Positions 16,654-24,486 of a stretch of DNA of 38,978 nucleotides are shown in pieces. Position numbers and translations under genes: made by a program. Location: contig JAKPNM010000105.1 in the NCBI GenBank assembly GCA_029548395.1, positions 1 to 38,978 of the forward strand, written 5' to 3'. This stretch comes from Bacillota bacterium. GTDB taxonomy: Bacteria; Bacillota; Clostridia; Christensenellales; Aristaeellaceae. The notes beneath the pieces were generated by a model. It was not told the origin of the DNA and did not search any database. It worked only from the letters and a program-made list of their open reading frames with translations. The stretch's first letter is position 1. Each line of letters opens with the position of its first letter.

Positions 16654-16749
16654 CCGGCATGGCTGTGACCATGCCGGAGGATTGGCTTTCCCCGGCGGAA
16701 GGGAACCGGGTATGGAGCGCATGGCAGGGCGATGCCCGGGTTATGCGCT
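16654..16749 (+). other. Structured leader: three tandem hairpins before gnd
   Basis: Three hairpins follow one another in the 137-nt gap between uxuB and gnd: CCGGCATGG/CCATGCCGG (16654-16677, 9 bp, 6-nt loop); CCCGG/CCGGG (16691-16710); AGCGCAT/ATGCGCT (16716-16749) enclosing a GGGC/GCCC inner stem. The gnd ribosome site (AAGGAAGGAGG) begins immediately after the last stem. None is followed by a T-run. This could be a cis-acting RNA controlling gnd translation or simply message-stabilising hairpins. I do not recognise a known riboswitch family. Confidence 0.45.
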
Positions 16750-16773
16750 GAAGGAAGGAGGACAAACGATCAG

Positions 16774-18222
16774 ATGAGAAAAGCAGACATTGGCCTGGTG
16801 GGCCTGGCGGTGATGGGTGAAAACCTGGTGATGAACATGGAAAGCAAAGGCTTTACCGTGGCAGTGTACAACCGCACGACCCAGAAAGTAAAGAATTTTG
16901 TCGAAGGCCGCGCCAAGGGAAAAAACATTATCGGCACCTACAGCGTGGAAGAGCTGGTGGGTGCATTGGAAAAACCCCGGAAGGTCATGCTCATGGTGAA
17001 GGCGGGGCAGCCGGTGGATGATTTTATCGAACAGCTGTTGCCTCACTTGGAAAAAGGCGACATCATCATCGACGGCGGCAACAGCAATTACCCTGACACC
17101 GACCGGCGCGTGAAGTACGTGGAGAGCAAGGGATTGCTGTACATTGGCACCGGAGTATCCGGCGGTGAGGAAGGAGCGCTCAAGGGGCCAAGCATCATGC
17201 CCGGCGGCTCCTCCGCGGCCTGGCCGTATGTAAAGCCTATTTTCCAGGCCATCGCCGCCAAGGTGGACGGACAGCCCTGCTGTGACTGGGTAGGGGAAGA
17301 GGGGGCGGGCCACTTTGTGAAAATGGTGCACAACGGCATCGAATATGGAGACATGCAGCTCATTGCCGAAGCCTACCTGCTCATGCGCGATGTGCTGGGC
17401 ATGGAACCCAGTGAGATGGCCCGGGTGTTTGCGGACTGGAATCAAGGCGAGCTGGACAGCTATCTGATTGAAATCACAGCGGACATTCTGGCTACGCAGG
17501 ACAGCGATGGCAGCCCACTGATTGACAAGATTCTGGACACTGCCGGGCAGAAGGGCACCGGCAAATGGACCGCCATCAATGCCCTGGACGAAGGCGTGCC
17601 CCTGACCCTGATTGCGGAGGCTGTATTTGCGCGCGCTTTGTCTTCCAACAAGGAGCAGCGGGTAAAGGCTTCCGGGCTGTTGCCGGGCAGCGCCTCCGCT
17701 TTTTCCGGGGACAAGGAAACCTTCTTAAAGCAAATCCAGCAGGCGCTGTATGCCAGCAAGATCATCTCCTATACCCAGGGATATCTGCTCATGCAGGCAG
17801 CGGCCCAGACCCATGGCTGGCATCTGAACTATGGCGGCATCGCCCTCATGTGGCGGGGCGGTTGCATCATCCGCAGCGCCTTCCTGGGCAAGATCATGGA
17901 GGCTTACACAGCCAACCCTGAATTGGAGAACCTGCTGTTTGACCCCTATTTTGGCCAGGCTGTGGCGGACAGCCTGCCCGCCTGGCGGGCGACAGTTTCC
18001 ACCGCTGTGCTGTCCGGCATTGCCCTGCCGGCCATGACCAGCGCCCTGGCCTATTATGATGGCCTCAGGACCCAAAACAGCGGCGCCAACATGATCCAGG
18101 CGCAGCGGGATTACTTTGGCGCCCACACCTATGAGCGGGTGGACCAGCCCCGTGGACAGTTCTTTCACACCAATTGGACAGGAAAGGGCGGAGACACCGC
18201 AGCAGGCAATTACAATGTTTGA
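16774..18222 (+). CDS. gnd: 6-phosphogluconate dehydrogenase, decarboxylating
   Basis: Gnd oxidises 6-phosphogluconate to ribulose 5-phosphate and CO2 with NADP (or NAD). The 482-residue length matches the long form. Visible are the nucleotide-binding GLAVMGENLVMN at residues 10-21, YNRTTQK (32-38), DGGNSNYPDT, SGGEEGALKGPSIMPGG, and the catalytic GHFVKMVHNGIEYGDMQ segment with its Lys. The ATG at 16774 follows AAGGAAGGAGG. It overlaps the downstream LarA-family gene by 8 nt. Its presence in a uronate operon is unusual: 6-phosphogluconate is not an intermediate of the classical Ashwell pathway, so it hints at a gluconate branch. Confidence 0.95.
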   Translation: MRKADIGLVGLAVMGENLVMNMESKGFTVAVYNRTTQKVKNFVEGRAKGKNIIGTYSVEELVGALEKPRKVMLMVKAGQPVDDFIEQLLPHLEKGDIIIDGGNSNYPDTDRRVKYVESKGLLYIGTGVSGGEEGALKGPSIMPGGSSAAWPYVKPIFQAIAAKVDGQPCCDWVGEEGAGHFVKMVHNGIEYGDMQLIAEAYLLMRDVLGMEPSEMARVFADWNQGELDSYLIEITADILATQDSDGSPLIDKILDTAGQKGTGKWTAINALDEGVPLTLIAEAVFARALSSNKEQRVKASGLLPGSASAFSGDKETFLKQIQQALYASKIISYTQGYLLMQAAAQTHGWHLNYGGIALMWRGGCIIRSAFLGKIMEAYTANPELENLLFDPYFGQAVADSLPAWRATVSTAVLSGIALPAMTSALAYYDGLRTQNSGANMIQAQRDYFGAHTYERVDQPRGQFFHTNWTGKGGDTAAGNYNV

Positions 18223-19504
18223 ACAGAAGATGAATACGCTGTCGCTGTACGCGCAGACTGAACAGGGCATCGCCAGGCCGGCCATCGAGGACGCCCTGGC
18301 ACAGGCCCTGCAGCCTGTCAAAAACGATCTGCGCAAGGTATTGATTATACCGCCGGACTTCACCCGCTTCCATTCCAACGCAGGCCTCATCACCCAGCTG
18401 CTTTACCACATGCTCTCCCCTGCCTGTCAGGTCGATATTCTGCCGGCCCTGGGCACCCATGTGCCCGTGACCCAGGAACAGTGGCAGCTTATGTTCGGGG
18501 ACGTCCCCTTCGAGCGCATGCTGGTGCATCGCTGGCGGGAGGATGTGGTTCCCATCGGCGAGGTACCGGCCAGCTATGTAAAGGAAGTCTCCGAAGGCCT
18601 GATGGAGGAAGCCATTCCTTTCTCCATCAACCGTCATTTGCTGGACCCGGCGTACGACCTGGTGCTGTCCATTGGCCAGGTGGTGCCCCACGAGGTCATC
18701 GGCATGGCCAACCACAGCAAGAATATCTTCGTGGGCTGCGGCGGTCCCGATATCATCAACGCAACCCATATACTGGGTGCGGTGTACGGCATGGAACGCC
18801 TCATGGGCCGCGATCACAGCCCTGTGCGCAAGGTGCTGGACTATGCGGCAGAAAACCTGATTAAACAAATTCCCCTCAACTATATCCTTACGGTCACCGA
18901 CGCCCCCGGCGGCGTCATCCGGACCCACGGCCTGTTCATCGGGCCCCAGCGCCGCTATTTTGAAAAGGCGGTGGCCCTGGCCCAGGAGAAGAATGTCATC
19001 TGGCTGGACAAGCCCCTCAAAAAGGCGGTGGTGTACCTGGATGAGCACGAGTTTGCTTCAACCTGGCTGGGGAACAAGGCGGTCTACCGCACCCGCATGG
19101 CCATCGCCGACGGGGGAGAGCTGCTGGTGCTGGCGCCGGGCGTGGACAAGTTTGGCGAGGACAATGCGGTGGATGTCCTCATCCGGAAATACGGATACAA
19201 GGGCCGTGAATATGTGATCGACACCCTCAAGAACGCGCCCGACCTGGGGCAGAACCTGTCTGCGGCCGCGCACCTGATCCACGGCAGCAGCGATGGCCGC
19301 TTCAGAATCACCTATGCGACCCGGCATCTGAGCTGTGAAGAAGTGGAAGGCGTGGGCTTTTCCTACATGCCTTATGACGAAGTCGCCGCCCGCTATGCGC
19401 CTGATAAAATGAAGGATGGCTTTAACACCATGGAGGACGGGGAGGAAATCTACTATATTCCAAACCCGGCCCTGGGCCTGTGGATTGATAAAAACAGGAT
19501 GTAG
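18215..19504 (+). CDS. LarA-family nickel-pincer racemase/epimerase, candidate mannonate/gluconate 2-epimerase
   Basis: This 429-residue protein belongs to the lactate racemase LarA family, whose nickel-pincer nucleotide moves a hydride at C2 of 2-hydroxy acids. GTHVPVT supplies His82. The stretch PHEVIGMANHSKN then ...NATH gives His159, Lys169 and His185 with spacings of 10 and 16, the same as His174, Lys184 and His200 in Lactobacillus LarA. Lys184 carries the pincer and His200 binds nickel, so the cofactor site looks intact. The ATG overlaps the end of gnd by 8 nt. With uxaC, uxuB and gnd upstream, the likely substrate pair is D-mannonate and D-gluconate (inference). Lactate or another 2-hydroxy acid is the alternative. 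Cofactor genes larB, larC and larE are not in the window. Confidence 0.82.
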   Translation: MFEQKMNTLSLYAQTEQGIARPAIEDALAQALQPVKNDLRKVLIIPPDFTRFHSNAGLITQLLYHMLSPACQVDILPALGTHVPVTQEQWQLMFGDVPFERMLVHRWREDVVPIGEVPASYVKEVSEGLMEEAIPFSINRHLLDPAYDLVLSIGQVVPHEVIGMANHSKNIFVGCGGPDIINATHILGAVYGMERLMGRDHSPVRKVLDYAAENLIKQIPLNYILTVTDAPGGVIRTHGLFIGPQRRYFEKAVALAQEKNVIWLDKPLKKAVVYLDEHEFASTWLGNKAVYRTRMAIADGGELLVLAPGVDKFGEDNAVDVLIRKYGYKGREYVIDTLKNAPDLGQNLSAAAHLIHGSSDGRFRITYATRHLSCEEVEGVGFSYMPYDEVAARYAPDKMKDGFNTMEDGEEIYYIPNPALGLWIDKNRM

Positions 19505-19520
19505 GCATTCTCACAACAAG

Positions 19521-19555
19521 CGCGCCGTGTGGATGTACCACGCGGCGCGTTTATT
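19521..19555 (+). terminator. Terminator of the uronate operon
   Basis: CGCGCCGTGTGG (19521-19532) pairs with CCACGCGGCGCG (19538-19549) in a 12-bp stem with one G:U pair and a 5-nt loop, followed by TTTATT. It lies 16 nt after the LarA-family stop codon. The stem is strong and the T-tract moderate. Confidence 0.75.
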
Positions 19556-19912
19556 AAGCTCTTATCCAAAAGAACAGGGATTGCTTGGTAAACTCAGGCC
19601 CTCCCTTGTTTTTTATTGACGATATCTTCGAACGGTCGCGCTGGTACAGGGGTTGGGGCCAGAGTATGACCTGATACTGAAACAACTGCCCGGGTTTCAT
19701 CAATGCCAGGAAGAATGTAAAGGGAAGATCAGCTGAATGTAATAAGATTGTAAACATATGATACGCACATTTGTGCAAAACGAGCCCGGCGCGTTGACAT
19801 CGCGTCCAGCGCTGGATATAGTGAAAACGGTCAGGAAGGATACAGCCGACAACTGGACTGAGCAAAAGCTACAAGATCTTCATATCGCGTTTGAAAGGAC
19901 GGAAGAACCGGA
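19556..19912 (+). other. Control region upstream of the aldolase operon
   Basis: About 360 nt without a convincing gene. It contains the near-consensus promoter at 19794-19822 and an upstream TTTGTGCAAA (19770-19779) with TTTG/CAAA ends. The first 180 nt hold nothing I can name. The leader from the promoter to the aldolase start is roughly 85 nt, with only a weak ribosome site. Confidence 0.5.
19794..19822 (+). promoter_or_regulatory. Strong sigma-70-type promoter with a palindromic operator in its spacer
   Basis: TTGACA (19794-19799, perfect -35) is followed by exactly 17 nt and TATAGT (19817-19822, 5 of 6 for the -10). The spacer contains the perfect 12-bp palindrome TCCAGCGCTGGA at 19805-19816, touching the -10. 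A protein bound there would block RNA polymerase directly. The nearest regulator gene is the SorC-family gene at 20654. It drives the aldolase operon. Confidence 0.75.
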
Positions 19913-20632
19913 ATGACAAGGCAGACGGAACGCTTGTTCTCCAATCAGGGGAAGCTGATGGTGCTGGCCATGGACCATGCCCAGGGCGGATTGATGGAAG
20001 GCCTGGAGAAGCCTCTGGATTTGGCACGGCGTCATGCGGACAGCCCCCTGGATGGCTTTCTGATGAATGTGGGCCCGGCGGCTGTGATGCAGGAACCTGC
20101 CCTGCTGGGGAAGAAGCTCCTGCTGCGCGCCGGTTTTGGCGGCAGCATGCAGGCGTCTGAATTCACCAATGTCCACCGCAACCACGTCAGCCCGCAGACC
20201 GCTTTGCGCTTGGGAGCGGATGCCGTGGTGATGATGGTGACCATTGGCGGCGCGGACTACCAGAGCCTGCAGGACGCGGCAGGCGCCATCGACGCCTACC
20301 ATCAGCTGGGCATTCCGGTCGTGGCAGAGATTCTGGCCAGCGACTTCAGCCAGACCATGACCTATGAGATCCAGGCCAATGGCGCCCGCATCGCTGCGGA
20401 GCTGGGGGCGGATGTGGTCAAAGCCTTTTATACGGAGAATTTTGACAAGGTGGTGGCTTACTGCCCGGTCCCCATCCTCCTGGCCGGCGGCCCCAAGGAC
20501 CATGATATTCTGGTCGTGGCCCACAGGGCGGTGGATGTCGGCGTCAGGGGTTTTGCCTTCGGGCGCAACCTGTTCCAGAACCCGCAGGCCGGACAGCTGA
20601 TTCAGATGCTGGACAGCATCCTGCGCGGTTAA
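19913..20632 (+). CDS. DhnA/LsrF-type class I aldolase
   Basis: The 239-residue TIM-barrel protein resembles DeoC/LacD and DhnA-type aldolases, which cleave phosphorylated sugars through a Schiff base. It has the early LAMDHAQGG segment (Asp21, His22), GADAVVMMVTIGG, and GADVVKAFY with Lys170 as the probable Schiff-base lysine, then LLAGGPK and a phosphate-binding end around GVRGFAFGRNLFQNP. It is the first gene after a strong promoter and is followed 21 nt later by the SorC regulator. With the dehydrogenase and kinase downstream it would make the final carbon-carbon cut in a sugar pathway. LsrF-like thiolase activity is an alternative. Confidence 0.82.
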   Translation: MTRQTERLFSNQGKLMVLAMDHAQGGLMEGLEKPLDLARRHADSPLDGFLMNVGPAAVMQEPALLGKKLLLRAGFGGSMQASEFTNVHRNHVSPQTALRLGADAVVMMVTIGGADYQSLQDAAGAIDAYHQLGIPVVAEILASDFSQTMTYEIQANGARIAAELGADVVKAFYTENFDKVVAYCPVPILLAGGPKDHDILVVAHRAVDVGVRGFAFGRNLFQNPQAGQLIQMLDSILRG

Positions 20633-20653
20633 ACGGATCCTGGGCACAAGAAC

Positions 20654-21628
20654 GTGGACAAAAACCGTGAGGGAGACCTCAACCTGCTGTACAAGATTGC
20701 CTGTTATTACTACCAGGACGGCCTGATGCAGGAGGAAATCGCCGAGCTGGAGCGGATTTCCCGCTCCCAGATCTCCCGCTATCTCAGCCGCGCCAGGGAG
20801 CTGGGCATTGTCAAGGTATCCGTCTCCCTGCCGGACATTCCCGGCTTCTCTGCCATGGAAAAGCGCCTGGAAAAGGCCCTGGGTTTGGAAAAAGTGGTCA
20901 TCGCGCCCTGCTCCTCCAACCGGGAGCTGGCCAGGCGGCATGCCATCGCCTCTTCCGCCTCCATCTACCTGCTGGAGGTGCTCCGGGACGCGCACATCAT
21001 TGGCTTTGGCTGGGGGCGCACCGTGTATGAGACCAGCCTGCAGCTGCCCTTCAGCAAGGACAAGCAAAACGCCCTGTATGTGCCGCTGATCGGCGTCTCG
21101 GGGATCAACGACTCCGCCTTCCAGACCAACACCATCATCGACCGCATCGCGGAGCGGCGCAAGGGCAGCAGCTATCTGCTGACCCTGCCCACCTTCCGGC
21201 AGAGGCAATTTCAGTTGGCTGGCATCGATGATGCGCGGATTGAGAAGTTGAAGGATTACTGGAAGGTGCTTGACGCCGCGGTCTTTGGCCTGGGCACCAT
21301 CCGCCAGAGCGAGCATTTCATGGGGGAGGAAGCGCGGCCGCTGTACTACCAGAAGGTGCGAAACAGCGGTGCGGACGGGGAAATCCTCAGCCAGTTCTTC
21401 TTCAGGGATGGGCGCCTGTTGGATTGCGGGGACGAGGATTACATCCAGATGGCCTTCAGGCTGCATGAGTTGAAAAACATCCCTGTCACCATTTGCCTGG
21501 CAGGCGGCACGGAGAAGGTAAAGGGCCTGATCCAGGGGGGAAGACTGGGGTTTTTCAAACACCTGGTCACGGACAGCCGCACCGCTGAACTGATGGAACA
21601 GGAGCTCAAGGAGGAGGAACGACCGTGA
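20654..21628 (+). CDS. SorC/DeoR-family sugar-responsive transcriptional regulator
   Basis: The 324-residue protein has an N-terminal helix-turn-helix (QEEIAELERISRSQISRYLS then RARELGIV) and the SorC-type sugar-phosphate-binding domain: an early HIIGFGWGRT segment, PLIGVSGIND, then DAAVFGLGTI and ending IPVTICLAGGTEKVKGLI. Members are released from or bound to DNA by phosphorylated sugars. The start is a GTG with a poor ribosome site, 21 nt after the aldolase, so translation may depend on the upstream gene. It overlaps the dehydrogenase start by 4 nt (GTGA). It is probably the local regulator acting at the palindrome within the 19794-19822 promoter (inference). Confidence 0.9.
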   Translation: MDKNREGDLNLLYKIACYYYQDGLMQEEIAELERISRSQISRYLSRARELGIVKVSVSLPDIPGFSAMEKRLEKALGLEKVVIAPCSSNRELARRHAIASSASIYLLEVLRDAHIIGFGWGRTVYETSLQLPFSKDKQNALYVPLIGVSGINDSAFQTNTIIDRIAERRKGSSYLLTLPTFRQRQFQLAGIDDARIEKLKDYWKVLDAAVFGLGTIRQSEHFMGEEARPLYYQKVRNSGADGEILSQFFFRDGRLLDCGDEDYIQMAFRLHELKNIPVTICLAGGTEKVKGLIQGGRLGFFKHLVTDSRTAELMEQELKEEERP

Positions 21629-22593
21629 AAGCGCTGATGTACCTGGGGGAGAAAAAGCTGGCGATCCGGGAAGTGCCCGAGGTCCAGGGCTCCTTTGTCG
21701 TGGAAGTGCTGGGGGCCGCCATCTGCGGAACCGATTTGAAAACCTACCTGAAGGGACACCCCATGTTCAAGCCCCCTGCCATCCTGGGGCACGAGAGCAT
21801 CGGACGGGTGCTGAGGGCGGCGCCTGACACCGGCTTCACGCCGGGGGATTATGTGGTCACCGCGCCCTATGGCAATTGCGGGCAGTGCGAGATGTGCGCG
21901 AAGGACCTGGGCGAGCTGTGCACCAACAGACACTTTGTGCCCACCGGCATGTTCGTGGAGCGTTTCGCGGTGCCCGAAGGCCTGGTCAGGGAAGGCGTCA
22001 TCAAGCTGGAAGCCTATGACAAGGCCTTTGTGCTGACGGAACCCCTGGCCTGCGTGGTCTGCGGCGCGGAGAAGATCGATTTAAAACCCGGCTGCAGCCT
22101 GCTGGTGGCAGGCGGCGGCCCCATGGGCGCGCTGTTCGCCTTCCTGGGCCAGCAGTCAGGCGCTGAGGTCATGGTGTCCGAGCCCAATGCCCTGCGCCGG
22201 GAGATGCTGGAGTCCATGGGCATCCCCAGCCAGCCCCCGGAGGAGGTCGATTTTGGGCAGTATGACCGGGCTGCCATCGCAGTGAACCTGCCCGAGGTGG
22301 TTACCGAGGTCATCGCCGGCGTTGCGCCGGGCGCCAAGATCAATGTGTTTGCCGGCCTGCCCTCCGGCAGCAGCTTTCTGACCGATGCTGCCGCGGTGCA
22401 TTACAGGGCGGTGATGGTCACCGGCTCCTCAGGCTTCGCGCTGCGGCATTTCCATGAGGCCTACCGGATGATCGGGGAAAACCCGGCAGCCTACAGGCAG
22501 CTGATTACCAGGGAGTTCCCCATGGAGCAGGCCACTGAGGCCTTTGACCTGCTGGCACAGGGCCGGACCTTCAAGGTGATGCTCAAGCCATGA
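21625..22593 (+). CDS. Zinc-dependent medium-chain alcohol/polyol dehydrogenase
   Basis: The 322-residue MDR-family protein has catalytic zinc ligands in AAICGTD (Cys34) and GHE (His56, Glu57), and all four structural zinc cysteines (Cys85, 88, 91, 99). The nucleotide-binding VAGGGPMG follows near residue 160. It would oxidise a secondary alcohol of a polyol, sugar or sugar acid with NAD(P). It is slightly short of the usual 340-350 residues. Start: GTG, overlapping the SorC stop as GTGA; the end overlaps the next gene as ATGA, so the three are translationally coupled. Threonine- or sorbitol-dehydrogenase-like activity is possible, but the substrate is unknown. Confidence 0.88.
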   Translation: MKALMYLGEKKLAIREVPEVQGSFVVEVLGAAICGTDLKTYLKGHPMFKPPAILGHESIGRVLRAAPDTGFTPGDYVVTAPYGNCGQCEMCAKDLGELCTNRHFVPTGMFVERFAVPEGLVREGVIKLEAYDKAFVLTEPLACVVCGAEKIDLKPGCSLLVAGGGPMGALFAFLGQQSGAEVMVSEPNALRREMLESMGIPSQPPEEVDFGQYDRAAIAVNLPEVVTEVIAGVAPGAKINVFAGLPSGSSFLTDAAAVHYRAVMVTGSSGFALRHFHEAYRMIGENPAAYRQLITREFPMEQATEAFDLLAQGRTFKVMLKP

Positions 22594-23552
22594 ACATCGC
22601 GGTATTGGTGGGCAAGGAGGCGGCCGGCGGCCGGGCCGCGCAGCAGGCCGCGCGCCTGGCCATGGCGCTCAGGGGCCACAGGGTGCACTCGGTGACCGGC
22701 TGGGGCGGTGAGGAAATCGGCGGCACCGTGCATAAAGCGCCGGCGGCGGAAGCGGGCTACGTGGCCTCCCTCCATGCCGCGGTGGATGTCCTTTATGAAC
22801 AGGATCCTGCGCTCTACCTCTTGCTGGGCGGCGATGGCCTGGCCTCCTATGTGGCCAGCCGCCTGGTGCAAACCGGCGCGGCGCGCCCCAGGATCCTGGG
22901 CATTGCGGGCGGTACGGCAAATGTGGGCCCCATCATTGCCCTCACGATGGATGAGCTGGAAAGCCTTCCCCTGGATAAAATCAGCTTTGTTTGCTGCGAC
23001 GCCCTGGAAGCCCGTAACGGGGCGCGCTTCCTGGCGCTGGGCTTCAACGACCTGGTGCTGGGCAACACCCTGCTGTCCACCATCAATGGTCAGGCGCTCA
23101 CGATCGATGCGCTGCGGCTGGCGCGGGAAGGCGTGAAAGCGCCGGCTGCCCCGCTTGGCGGCATCTCAAAGGACCTGCGCGTGATCAAAAACGGCATGGA
23201 GGTAACTGGCGGGCTTGCCTCCCCGGCCCAGGCGGTGCTGTCCACCCTGCAGCAGGACGACACCTATGGCCGGGCGGTGATGGGCGCCCTGTGCATGGCG
23301 GCGGGCGACAGGCACACAGCGGCGCTGACGCTGCTGGATGCGCCCGTGGTCAGCTTTGAGAGCCGCCCGGAGGGCAAGACAGCCTTTATGACCGCTTCCC
23401 AGCTGCTGTTCAGGTCAGGGGATGAGCTCAGCCTCCGCGGGCTTTTCCCCGAGGTCTGTCTGGCGGCGGACGGCAACCCCTTTCCCCTTGAGAACGGCAG
23501 CCTGAGCGTCCGCCTTGTGGAGGACGCGGTCATGGTCTACGAGAGGAGGTAA
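22590..23552 (+). CDS. NAD-kinase/AcoX-fold small-molecule kinase
   Basis: The 320-residue protein has the ATP-NAD kinase superfamily core: LLLGGDGLASYV (GGDG at residues 80-83) and a glycine loop GIAGGTANVGPI about 25 residues later. The rest does not match housekeeping NAD kinase or diacylglycerol kinase, and it looks closest to the AcoX-like branch. The canonical Thr after GGDG is Leu here. It is bound to the dehydrogenase by a 4-nt ATGA overlap and followed 4 nt later by the first permease. In this setting it more likely phosphorylates a pathway intermediate, before aldol cleavage, than NAD. I am moderately sure of the fold and unsure of the substrate. Confidence 0.68.
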   Translation: MNIAVLVGKEAAGGRAAQQAARLAMALRGHRVHSVTGWGGEEIGGTVHKAPAAEAGYVASLHAAVDVLYEQDPALYLLLGGDGLASYVASRLVQTGAARPRILGIAGGTANVGPIIALTMDELESLPLDKISFVCCDALEARNGARFLALGFNDLVLGNTLLSTINGQALTIDALRLAREGVKAPAAPLGGISKDLRVIKNGMEVTGGLASPAQAVLSTLQQDDTYGRAVMGALCMAAGDRHTAALTLLDAPVVSFESRPEGKTAFMTASQLLFRSGDELSLRGLFPEVCLAADGNPFPLENGSLSVRLVEDAVMVYERR

Positions 23553-23556
23553 AAGC

Positions 23557-24477
23557 ATGAGCCTGAGCGCTCGAAAGATTCAAATCGGCCGCAAAACCTA
23601 CCGACTCAACGCGGTGCTGGTGGGCTGGTCGCTGCTGCTGCCCTCCCTGGCGTTTATGATCTTCATTTTCGTCATCCCCCTGGTTCAGGTGATTTCGCTG
23701 AGCTTTTCCAATTTTTCCATGATCACCGGTACCGGCACCAACATCGGCCTGCGCAATTACAGGTACCTGCTGAACAACGACCGCTTCTGGAACGCCATGT
23801 TCAACACCGTCAAATACGCGGCCTTCAAGCTGACCGTGGACACCACCCTGGCGCTGCTGATCGCTGTGATGCTGGACCGCAACATCCCAGGCAAGCGCTT
23901 CCTGCGCGCCTCCTATTTTTCGCCGGTGGTGGTGCCGGTGGTGGCTTCCAGCCTGATCTGGATCTGGTTTTATGACCCCAGCGTCGGCCCATTCAACCAG
24001 ATCCTCTCCTTCCTGGGTCTGCCCACCAGCCGCTGGTTGTTTCATGAAAACACCGCGCTGCTGTCCATCCTCATCTTTTCGGTCTGGAAGGGCGTGGGCT
24101 ACAACATGATCCTGTTCCTGTCCGGGCTTCAGAACATCCCGGATTCCTACCTCGAGGCGGCGCGCATGGACGGCGCCACTGAAATGAAAGTGTTCTTCAA
24201 AATCAAACTGCCCCTGCTGCGGCCCATCACCTCCTTCATCATCATGATGGGGGTGATCAACTCCTTCAAGGTATTCACTGAAATCAACGTGATGACGCCC
24301 GATGGCGGGCCGCTGGGCTCCACCACCCTGATTGTCAACTACATCTACGACCAGGCCTTTACCAGCGGCCGCATGGGCCGGGCTTCCGCCGCCGCCCTGC
24401 TGCTGTTTGTGGTCATCTTCCTGCTGACGGAGCTGCAGCGCGCAATCAATGCCAAGAAGCATGTGGACCTGGTATAG
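23557..24477 (+). CDS. Sugar ABC transporter permease (MalF/UgpA type)
   Basis: The 306-residue CUT1-family permease has an N-terminal transmembrane helix (LLPSLAFMIFIFVIPLV) and five further hydrophobic segments. The EAA loop that docks the ATPase is YLEAARMDGATEMKVFFKIK. The ATG at 23557 follows GAGAGGAGGT. The next permease starts 9 nt later. No MsiK/MalK-type ATPase gene is present in the operon, so a shared ATPase encoded elsewhere probably energises the system, which is common for CUT1 importers in Gram-positive bacteria. Confidence 0.93.
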   Translation: MSLSARKIQIGRKTYRLNAVLVGWSLLLPSLAFMIFIFVIPLVQVISLSFSNFSMITGTGTNIGLRNYRYLLNNDRFWNAMFNTVKYAAFKLTVDTTLALLIAVMLDRNIPGKRFLRASYFSPVVVPVVASSLIWIWFYDPSVGPFNQILSFLGLPTSRWLFHENTALLSILIFSVWKGVGYNMILFLSGLQNIPDSYLEAARMDGATEMKVFFKIKLPLLRPITSFIIMMGVINSFKVFTEINVMTPDGGPLGSTTLIVNYIYDQAFTSGRMGRASAAALLLFVVIFLLTELQRAINAKKHVDLV

Positions 24478-24486
24478 GAGGCCAAT

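Noticed and set aside
19554-19865. A 103-codon minus-strand frame upstream of the aldolase operon
   Set aside because: It runs across the strong plus-strand promoter and has no supporting features.
19880-21562. A 560-codon antisense open frame across the aldolase and SorC genes
   Set aside because: No domain, mirror of two confident genes, no ribosome site.
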